A stretch of 5,292 nucleotides of DNA from Comamonadaceae bacterium (GTDB lineage: Bacteria; Pseudomonadota; Gammaproteobacteria; Burkholderiales; Burkholderiaceae_C): contig CANHXV010000139.1 in NCBI GenBank assembly GCA_947464665.1, positions 1 through 5,292 of the forward strand. Direction: 5' to 3'. Position 1 is the stretch's first letter; each line of letters begins with the position of its first letter. Made by a program: the position numbers and the translations under genes. Positions 1 through 5,292 of the stretch are shown piece after piece. Below the pieces are notes generated by a model, which searched no databases, was not told where the DNA came from, and saw only the letters and a program-made list of their open reading frames with translations.

Positions 1-1
1 G

Positions 2-307
2 ATTTCCAACCTGCTCATCATGGTCATTGTGGGTGGCTACGAAACATTTGTGTCGCGCATGGATTTGGAAAACCACCCCGACCAACCAGAATGGCTGAGT
101 CATGTGAATGCGTCTGTTTTGAAAGTGAAATTAGGCACTGCCATCATCGGCATCAGTTCCATCCACCTGCTCAAGACATTCATCAACGCTGCCAACTACA
201 CCGAACAAGTTCTGATGTGGCAAACCATCATTCATGTCACGTTCTTGCTAAGCGCCTTGGCCATCGCCTATACCGACAAGCTGATGTCACATCACGACAA
301 GCATTAA
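2..307 (+). CDS. YqhA/UPF0114 family inner-membrane protein, C-terminal part (5' end outside window)
   Basis: The reading frame is open from base 2 to the TAA at 305-307 and gives about 101 residues. An ATG at base 20 exists, but in-frame coding continues upstream of it (ISNLLIMVIVGGYETF), so the true start lies before the window. The segment GGYETFVSR, then HPDQPEWLSHVN, then LKVKLGTAIIGISSIHLLKTF is the conserved core of the UPF0114/YqhA family, whose E. coli member is about 164 residues; roughly 60% is therefore present. The visible part holds the end of one hydrophobic segment, a transmembrane helix around IIGISSIHLL, and a last helix around IIHVTFLLSALAIAY followed by a short His/Lys-rich cytoplasmic-like tail. 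The family is a small multi-pass membrane protein without a function I can state securely. The next gene, a fumarase, starts 69 bases downstream on the same strand; a shared transcript is possible but not shown. Confidence 0.88.
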   Translation: MSNLLIMVIVGGYETFVSRMDLENHPDQPEWLSHVNASVLKVKLGTAIIGISSIHLLKTFINAANYTEQVLMWQTIIHVTFLLSALAIAYTDKLMSHHDKH

Positions 308-348
308 GAGCCTTGAAGCGCCAGCACGTCAAACCTGAAATCTGAAAA

Positions 349-354
349 TATAAA
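349..354 (+). promoter_or_regulatory. weak possible -10 element upstream of the fumarase gene
   Basis: The 69-base gap between the YqhA-like gene and the fumarase gene is locally AT-rich and contains TATAAA, close to the sigma-70 -10 consensus, 22 bases before the fumarase ATG. No good -35 box lies at the right distance: the TTGAAG at 313-318 is about 30 bases away, and nearer hexamers match poorly. No hairpin with a T-run is visible in the gap. It may be a weak promoter, or chance in an AT-rich leader of a transcript that starts further upstream. Confidence 0.2.
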
Positions 355-376
355 TGAGATCCTGCGAAAGATAGAA

Positions 377-1930
377 ATGACCACCCTGATTAAAGAAGAA
401 GACCTGATTGAATCGGTCGCTGCTGCCCTGCAATACATCAGCTACTACCACCCTGCTGATTTCATCTCCCACTTAGCTTCTGCGTACCACCGCGAGCAAA
501 GCCCCGCGGCCAAAGACGCCCTTGCGCAAATTTTGACGAACAGCAAAATGAGCGCCATGGGCCATCGTCCCATGTGCCAAGACACCGGCATCGTGAATGT
601 GTTTTTGAAAGTCGGCATGGACATCAAGTTCGACAACTTCAAAGGCGGCTTGGAAGATGCCATCAACGAAGGTGTGCGCCGAGGTTACAACTACGCCGAC
701 AACATGTTGCGCGCATCGGTAGTTTCTGATCCTGAATTTGCTCGCAAGAACACACAAGACAATTCCCCGGCCGTGATCTTCACGCAAATAGTGCCCGGCA
801 ACAAACTGGACATCACCGTTGCCGCAAAAGGTGGCGGCAGTGAAAACAAGTCCAAGATGGTCATGCTCAACCCCAGCGACAGTGTCGTCGACTGGGTCTT
901 GAAAACAGTACCCACCATGGGTGCTGGTTGGTGCCCTCCTGGCATGTTGGGCATTGGCATTGGTGGTACTGCTGAAAAGGCAGCTCTGATGGCGAAAGAA
1001 AGTTTGATGGACGACCTGGACATGTACCAGCTGCTCGAGAAATCAAGCAAGGGCGAGAAGCTCTCGCAAGTCGAAAACATGCGACTGGAGATTTATGACA
1101 AGGTCAACGCGCTTGGCATTGGTGCGCAAGGTTTGGGGGGTCTCACGACGGTGCTCGACATCAAAATCAAGATGTACCCCACGCACGCGGCCAGCAAGCC
1201 TGTAGCCATGATTCCAAACTGTGCTGCCACCCGACACGCGCATTTTGTGATGGACGGCTCTGGGCCCGTTTATTTGGAGGCGCCTTCTCTGGATTTGTGG
1301 CCCGATGTGAACTGGACACCCAATACAGAGAAGAGCAAGCGAGTCGATTTGAATGCCCTTACCCCTGCCGAAGTGGCCAGTTGGAAGCCCGGTCAAACAT
1401 TGCTTTTAAACGGCAAGATGTTGACAGGTCGCGATGCGGCTCACAAGCGCATTCAAGACATGCTGGCCAAGGGGGAAAAGCTGCCAGTAGATTTTACCAA
1501 CCGCGTCATTTACTACGTGGGCCCAGTTGACCCCATGAAGGGCGAAGTGGTTGGCCCTGCTGGCCCCACAACTTCAACGCGGATGGACAAATTCACCGAG
1601 ATGATGTTGGCCCAAACCGGCCTGATTGCCATGGTGGGAAAGGCCGAGCGTGGACCTGAGGCCATCGCGGCCATTCAAAAGCACAAGTCCGCCTACCTGA
1701 TGGCTGTCGGCGGCGCCGCTTACTTGGTCTCCAAAGCCATCAAACAATCCAAGGTCGTTGGCTTTGCCGATTTGGGAATGGAAGCCATTTACGAATTTGA
1801 TGTAGTCGACATGCCCGTCACGGTAGCGGTAGATTCGGGTGGCACAAGCGCACACAACACGGGCCCAGCTGAATGGCAAAAACGAATTGCCACAGGCGAG
1901 TTCAAAGGCATCAAAGTTGGCGCCAATTAA
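377..1930 (+). CDS. fumA: class I (iron-sulfur) fumarate hydratase, FumA/FumB type
   Basis: Cytoplasmic TCA-cycle enzyme that reversibly hydrates fumarate to L-malate using a [4Fe-4S] cluster. The 517-residue length fits single-chain class I fumarases (about 500-550). The N-terminal domain spans about residues 12-285 and the C-terminal fumarase domain about 290-505. Three cysteines fit the cluster ligands: Cys67 in MCQDTG, Cys186 in GWCPPGMLGIGIGG and Cys282 in PNCAATRHAHF. From memory of the Leishmania class I structure (Cys133/252/346), the 119-residue spacing between the first two is identical. Likely substrate and catalytic residues are also present: Gln68-Asp69, His270 (PTHAAS), Arg352 (GRDAAHK), Thr398 and Arg402 in GPTTSTRMD, and Lys422 (GKAERGP). 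The ATG at 377 has a modest GAAAG ribosome site at 366-370. murI follows and probably overlaps its 3' end. Nothing suggests truncation. The gene name is by family; the E. coli paralogues FumA and FumB cannot be told apart here. Confidence 0.96.
   Translation: MTTLIKEEDLIESVAAALQYISYYHPADFISHLASAYHREQSPAAKDALAQILTNSKMSAMGHRPMCQDTGIVNVFLKVGMDIKFDNFKGGLEDAINEGVRRGYNYADNMLRASVVSDPEFARKNTQDNSPAVIFTQIVPGNKLDITVAAKGGGSENKSKMVMLNPSDSVVDWVLKTVPTMGAGWCPPGMLGIGIGGTAEKAALMAKESLMDDLDMYQLLEKSSKGEKLSQVENMRLEIYDKVNALGIGAQGLGGLTTVLDIKIKMYPTHAASKPVAMIPNCAATRHAHFVMDGSGPVYLEAPSLDLWPDVNWTPNTEKSKRVDLNALTPAEVASWKPGQTLLLNGKMLTGRDAAHKRIQDMLAKGEKLPVDFTNRVIYYVGPVDPMKGEVVGPAGPTTSTRMDKFTEMMLAQTGLIAMVGKAERGPEAIAAIQKHKSAYLMAVGGAAYLVSKAIKQSKVVGFADLGMEAIYEFDVVDMPVTVAVDSGGTSAHNTGPAEWQKRIATGEFKGIKVGAN
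1904..1908 (+). promoter_or_regulatory. probable ribosome binding site deciding the murI start
   Basis: AAAGG lies 8 bases before an in-frame TTG at 1917, inside the last codons of the fumarase gene. This is good Shine-Dalgarno spacing. The other in-frame start candidates upstream (GTG 1839, TTG 1887) lack as clear a site. There is no ATG or GTG start in this frame between 1917 and the conserved GVFDSG motif. A stronger-looking AGAAGGAG at 1958-1965 has no usable start codon in this frame at the right distance. Confidence 0.45.
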
Positions 1931-2825
1931 GCCTACCACTCAAAATGCGAGTGACCTAGAAGGAGTCATCGGCGTTTTTGACAGTGGCATTGGCGGCCTG
2001 AGTGTTTTGAAAGCCTTGCGTGCAGAAATGCCGCAAGAGCGCTTCATCTACTGGGCTGACAGTGGCTTTGCACCCTATGGCGAGCGCACCGACGACTTCG
2101 TCATAGCACGAAGCCATGACATCACTGCAAAGCTTTTGGCGCGAGGCCGCTTGAAGGCTTTGGTCGTGGCATGCAATACAGCCACGGCTGTGGCCATTGA
2201 GAGTTTGCGTGCCGAATACCCTCTCGTGCCTTTCATAGGCGTTGAACCTGCACTCAAACCCGCGCTTGTACAAACACAAACTGGGTGCGTGGGCGTGATG
2301 GGCACTCAAGGAACCCTCAACAGCTCGCGTTTCGAAAAGCTGCTGCAAACAGTTCAAAAAGATGCTTTGCCCAAGCAAGGCCATTTTGTTTTGCAAGCCT
2401 GCAAGGGCTTGGCGCTGGCCATAGAAAAGCAAACTGAAAAATCTTTCAACGACACCGCAGAGATAGCGCATTTGTGTGCAAAGTATGTTCAGAGCATGGG
2501 CTCTTTTGGGCATGCCACATCTCAAATAGACACCTTGGTTTTAGGCTGTACACACTACATATTTGTGCAAGATATTTTGCAAAATCTGGTTGGTCCTGAG
2601 GTTCAGCTTCTTTCAACGGGTGAAGCGGTTGCGAAACAAACCAAACGCTTAATCACACAGGCCAATGAAGTTCCTCTTGCCCATTCTCATTCCAGCGAAT
2701 CTGAAAAGATTGAACTTTGGACCACAGGCGCCTTAAGCTCACTTCAATCTGCTGCCCTTCGGTGGTTAGGCTTGCCGCCCGAACTTTGCCATCAAGCCAC
2801 GACCCAAAGCCTCTCGCCACCCTGA
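1917..2825 (+). CDS. murI: glutamate racemase
   Basis: Interconverts L- and D-glutamate without a cofactor, supplying D-Glu for the peptidoglycan stem peptide; cytoplasmic. With the TTG start chosen here it has 302 residues, slightly longer than the usual 260-290. Hallmarks in order are GVFDSGIGGLSVL (Asp22, Ser23), the substrate loop PYGERTDD, VVACNTATA with catalytic Cys86, FIGVEPALKPA, and LVLGCTHY with catalytic Cys211 and His213. Both halves of the two-cysteine racemase are intact. The frame stays open upstream to a GTG at 1839, but that would overlap the fumarase by 92 bases and add 26 residues not expected in the family. The TTG at 1917 has AAAGG 8 bases before it and overlaps the fumarase by only 14 bases, which suggests co-transcription and possible translational coupling. 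The residue after GCTHY is Ile, where many members have Pro. The 3' end overlaps the convergent ygjP-like gene. Function is near certain; the start is moderately certain. Confidence 0.93.
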   Translation: MAPIKPTTQNASDLEGVIGVFDSGIGGLSVLKALRAEMPQERFIYWADSGFAPYGERTDDFVIARSHDITAKLLARGRLKALVVACNTATAVAIESLRAEYPLVPFIGVEPALKPALVQTQTGCVGVMGTQGTLNSSRFEKLLQTVQKDALPKQGHFVLQACKGLALAIEKQTEKSFNDTAEIAHLCAKYVQSMGSFGHATSQIDTLVLGCTHYIFVQDILQNLVGPEVQLLSTGEAVAKQTKRLITQANEVPLAHSHSSESEKIELWTTGALSSLQSAALRWLGLPPELCHQATTQSLSPP

Positions 2826-3307
2826 TCTAAGTGAGTGAGGTACACACGAAGCTCAAACTCCCACTGCGCATAATCTGGCGCCATGTGGTGGCATAGTTTG
2901 TAAAAAGCTTTGTCGTGTTCTCGCACTTTGAGATGTGCCAATTCATGCACTGCGATCATTTGTAAAAACGCAATAGGCGTTTCTTTGAACAGGGCTGCCA
3001 CCTTGATGTCGCGCTTTGATTTCAGTTTGCTGCCTTGAATACGTGAGGTGGTGGTGTGCAAACCTAAGGCATGTTGAATGATTTGCAGCTTGCTGTCATA
3101 GCTCACCTTGTTAATGGGGTCAGCCTGCCGCAGAAATTCATTTTTGAGTTCCATGACGTAGGTGTAAAGAGCGCCATCGGTGCGTATGCTATGTGGCTCG
3201 GAATGTCTGGACTTTAGCCATGCGGCCAAACCAGGGCCATCGATGATTTTTTGAACTTGCAACTGCAAGTTGTCTGGATAGGCCTGAAGGTATCGAAAAG
3301 CAGACAT
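2792..3307 (-). CDS. ygjP: YgjP-type (M48/WLM-like) zinc metalloprotein
   Basis: The 171-residue product carries a zinc-binding HELAH motif at residues 121-125, followed by EHDKAFYKLCHHMAPDY (130-146), the signature of the YgjP-like, SprT-related metallopeptidase family. Candidate metal ligands are His121, His125 and His131, with Glu122 as the general base. The segment NEFLRQADPINKVSYDSK and the following LGLHTTTSRIQG also resemble the E. coli YgjP protein as I remember it, including the N-terminal FRYLQAYP; this supports the ATG at 3307 although no clear ribosome site precedes it. No signal peptide or membrane helix is visible, so it is probably cytoplasmic. The substrate is unknown; peptidase activity is inferred from the motif only. 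It begins 12 bases after the transporter gene's stop, so it is likely the last gene of a minus-strand operon. Its final 34 bases overlap the end of murI on the other strand. Confidence 0.9.
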   Translation of the reverse strand: MSAFRYLQAYPDNLQLQVQKIIDGPGLAAWLKSRHSEPHSIRTDGALYTYVMELKNEFLRQADPINKVSYDSKLQIIQHALGLHTTTSRIQGSKLKSKRDIKVAALFKETPIAFLQMIAVHELAHLKVREHDKAFYKLCHHMAPDYAQWEFELRVYLTHLDQGGERLWVVA

Positions 3308-3319
3308 TGAGCTTGTGAT

Positions 3320-4591
3320 TTAGTCTTGCGTTTGGGCCTTGTTTTGACCTCGCTGCACATTGATGGGCAACAACAAAGCCAAACCAACCAGGAACAAAAC
3401 CGTGGTGGCGCCAATGGCCAAGCGCTGATTGCCAGCCGTGATCCAAGTGATCAAGCCATAACCCAATGGACCCACAATGCTGGCCAGTCGAATAGCAAAT
3501 GTCCACAAGCCAAAAAATTCAGCCAAACGATGACTTGGAATGAACAAGCCCGCCATGGCTCTGCCAGAGGATTGGCTGGAACCCATGCAGACACCCGCCA
3601 AGGCAGCAGCCCACCAGAACACCTCTTTGCTGGTGGTTAGCGCTGCCAACACACAGGTGATGCTCCAACCCATCAAAGTTAAAGCCAGCGCCAATTTGTG
3701 ACCAATACGGTCTTGGGCATACCCAAACACCAATGCCCCAACCAAAGCCGCAATGTTCAATACAAAAATGAGGATCATGGTTTCTTGAGGCTGAAATCCA
3801 ATGACTTGTTCGGCGTAGATGGCTGCCAAGGTAATGGCCACAGCCACGCCGCCTTGATAGGCCACTGCACAGGCCATGAGTTGCATGAAATCTTTGTAGG
3901 CTTTGGCTTCTTCAAATGTTTGACACAGTTGTTGCCACCGACTACGCGATCGCAAGCGTGTGAGTTGTGGTTTGGCATGCTCTTTCATAAGTGCAAAGGT
4001 GACGCATGCAGCCAGCGCATAAATGACGGCTGTCACAAGCATGGTGACTGGCACAAATTGTCCAGCCGTTTGTCCCTGCCCTTGTGCCCACAGCACATAG
4101 GCCAAACATATTCCCAGAGTTAGCATGCCGCCCAAGTAGCCCCAAGCCCATCCCCAAGCACTGACTCGGCCCATGGCTTCGGGGGTGGCCAGTTCAGGCA
4201 AAAATGCGGCTGTTAAAGATTCACCGTACGAAAAAAAAGTATTGGAGATGACAATGCAAATAACCGCCATAGCCACTTGGCCGGGCCCTACCCAAGCCAA
4301 GGCTACCGTACTGATCACGCAGGCAGCCGTGACACCCATGAGCATTTTTTTCTTTGCGGCGTGTCGATCAGCCCACTCGCCCATGGCTGGCATGGTGAGC
4401 ATCACAATGGCGTAGGACAAACTCAGAGTACTGGTCCAAGCCAAAGTGGCCCAATCTGCTTGGTCGGCCACGGTACCCACAAAGTAAGCCGCAAAGACCG
4501 CCGTGATGACTACCGTGGTGTAGCCAGAATTGGCGAAGTCGTACATAGCCCAGCCAAATACTTCTCTGCGCTTGACACCTGGATTGAGCAT
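3320..4591 (-). CDS. UMF1-family (Atg22-like) MFS transporter
   Basis: A 423-residue, strongly hydrophobic protein with about 12 predicted membrane helices in two halves, separated by a basic cytoplasmic loop at about residues 203-232 (KEHAKPQLTRLRSRSRW). The N-terminal REVFGWAMYDFANSGY (residues 9-24) is the hallmark of the UMF1 branch of the major facilitator superfamily, related to yeast Atg22. An MFS motif A is seen at residues 71-82 (GEWADRHAAKKK), and MGSSQSSGRAMAGLFIP (336-352) in the second half is also typical. Length matches the family (about 400-480). It should sit in the inner membrane. The substrate cannot be told: Atg22 exports amino acids from the yeast vacuole, but bacterial members are mostly uncharacterised. 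The ATG at 4591 is the only usual start codon before an in-frame stop at 4631-4633, though its ribosome site is weak. It lies 39 bases after the unknown gene upstream and 12 bases before the ygjP-like gene. Confidence 0.92.
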   Translation of the reverse strand: MLNPGVKRREVFGWAMYDFANSGYTTVVITAVFAAYFVGTVADQADWATLAWTSTLSLSYAIVMLTMPAMGEWADRHAAKKKMLMGVTAACVISTVALAWVGPGQVAMAVICIVISNTFFSYGESLTAAFLPELATPEAMGRVSAWGWAWGYLGGMLTLGICLAYVLWAQGQGQTAGQFVPVTMLVTAVIYALAACVTFALMKEHAKPQLTRLRSRSRWQQLCQTFEEAKAYKDFMQLMACAVAYQGGVAVAITLAAIYAEQVIGFQPQETMILIFVLNIAALVGALVFGYAQDRIGHKLALALTLMGWSITCVLAALTTSKEVFWWAAALAGVCMGSSQSSGRAMAGLFIPSHRLAEFFGLWTFAIRLASIVGPLGYGLITWITAGNQRLAIGATTVLFLVGLALLLPINVQRGQNKAQTQD

Positions 4592-4630
4592 GGCAAGTGG
4601 GCCAAGGCCTGATGGCGTTTGAATATGAAT

Positions 4631-5266
4631 TCAGTGCAAATGGCGTGGCCGACGGCCCCCGCCATGGCCACCACCTTGTGGTCCGCCACCACCGCTGCCC
4701 CGAGGCGGCTTGCCCAATTCGAGGGAGCTGACCAAATCGCTAAATCGCTCCGAGAACAGCTTGTCAATTTCTTGGACCACACCACTGAGCTCTGAGCCAT
4801 CAAAATGGCGCTCCATGAGCCCCACCACATCTTGAACCAGCAAATCTCTTTGTGCCTGCATGATAGATGCAGGATCGGGGCCCACAAAGAGAATGAGGAA
4901 GTCATCGCGTGACTCAGCGCCGCGCGATTCATCTTCATCTTCAAACTCAGTGTCGTAAAACGTAATTTCTAGCTGAGCGCCAGCTGCCGAAATTTCGTTG
5001 ATGTTCATACAAAGATCATCTAGCACTTGGCGAAAATCTTCGTCGCCGCGGACAGTCCAGCACAGTTGGAGTTTGTGATCTGCAGCTTCGAAACGAATAC
5101 CAGGCTCTTCTTCGTAAAGGCTTTGTGCACCTTCTGTGAGAGATTTGGCACCTGCGTATTTCCAAAGAGGCTTGGCGGCTTCTTGGAGAGCCTTGAAGTC
5201 CACGTCATCTCTCAACAGGATTTCACCATGAACATGAATTTCAAAGGGTGCGCTGAAGGATGTCAT
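4631..5266 (-). CDS. uncharacterised acidic protein with Gly/His/Arg-rich C-terminal tail
   Basis: A 211-residue product that I do not recognise with certainty. I have an unverified recollection of a DUF (possibly DUF6806) with this layout in Comamonadaceae-type bacteria. Residues 1-180 look globular and soluble, with an opening beta-like stretch (FEIHVHGEILL), a central segment KLQLCWTVRGDEDF, and an acidic cluster EFEDEDES at 107-114. A probable helical region follows (about 132-183, MQAQRDLLVQDVVGLMERHF onward). The last 26 residues (186-211) are low-complexity: Gly-rich with Arg and His, ending RRPRHLH, and probably disordered. No signal peptide, membrane helix or known catalytic motif is visible. 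The ATG at 5266 is the only usual start before an in-frame stop at 5273-5275; its ribosome site is weak. It is the first visible gene of the minus-strand cluster with the transporter and YgjP-like genes. Coding is supported by the long open frame and compact neighbours; function is unknown. Confidence 0.78.
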   Translation of the reverse strand: MTSFSAPFEIHVHGEILLRDDVDFKALQEAAKPLWKYAGAKSLTEGAQSLYEEEPGIRFEAADHKLQLCWTVRGDEDFRQVLDDLCMNINEISAAGAQLEITFYDTEFEDEDESRGAESRDDFLILFVGPDPASIMQAQRDLLVQDVVGLMERHFDGSELSGVVQEIDKLFSERFSDLVSSLELGKPPRGSGGGGPQGGGHGGGRRPRHLH

Positions 5267-5292
5267 GGCTGTCTACTTAGTCAATGGTGCCC

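Noticed and set aside
1956..2525. 189-codon open frame on the minus strand inside murI
   Set aside because: It lies wholly antisense to a clearly conserved glutamate racemase, and its translation shows no recognisable domain.
3698..4123. 141-codon plus-strand frame inside the transporter gene
   Set aside because: It is antisense to a conserved 12-TM transporter, Cys/His/Gln-rich as expected from a reversed membrane-protein frame, and has no domain I recognise.
4592..4630. GGCC-AA-GGCC near-palindrome between the unknown gene and the transporter gene, considered as a terminator
   Set aside because: The loop would be only two bases and no T-run follows on the minus strand, so a terminator is not supported.
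4660..4705. Repetitive CCACCACC/CCGCC stretch considered as a DNA repeat
   Set aside because: It is explained by the Gly-codon-rich tail of the minus-strand protein and has no regular repeat unit.
4510..4944. 144-codon minus-strand frame spanning the junction of the unknown gene and the transporter gene
   Set aside because: It is an alternative frame across two better-supported genes on the same strand; its composition (Trp, Ser and Met rich) looks like an out-of-frame translation.
5279..5284. TTGACT on the minus strand just upstream of the rightmost gene, resembling a -35 box
   Set aside because: It is only 12 bases from the start codon, leaving no room for a -10 element and leader, and the window ends before any other promoter could be judged.

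Overview
The window looks like an ordinary stretch of housekeeping chromosome from a betaproteobacterium, most likely order Burkholderiales and perhaps a Comamonadaceae-type freshwater lineage. This rests on the style of the proteins, the moderate GC content judged by eye, and the dense, partly overlapping gene packing. It is an inference; no rRNA or other taxonomic marker is present.

The left half runs on the plus strand. It holds the C-terminal part of a YqhA/UPF0114 membrane protein (cut by the left edge), a complete class I [4Fe-4S] fumarate hydratase, and a glutamate racemase (murI). The racemase most plausibly starts at a TTG codon inside the last codons of the fumarase gene, so these two are probably co-transcribed and perhaps translationally coupled. 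One gene serves the TCA cycle. The other makes D-glutamate for peptidoglycan.

The right half runs on the minus strand and reads leftwards as a probable three-gene operon. First comes an unrecognised acidic protein with a Gly/His/Arg-rich tail, then a 12-TM UMF1-type (Atg22-like) MFS transporter, then a YgjP-type HExxH metalloprotein. Gaps between these genes are about 39 and 12 bases. The murI and ygjP-like genes converge and overlap tail to tail by 34 bases, so there is no intergenic terminator between the two transcription units.

I found no RNA genes, CRISPR arrays, mobile elements, long repeats or clear terminators, and no non-coding stretch longer than about 70 bases. I do not see a convincing novel biological system. 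The points most worth checking are the uncharacterised protein at the right end, the non-ATG start and overlap of murI, and the convergent 3' overlap.
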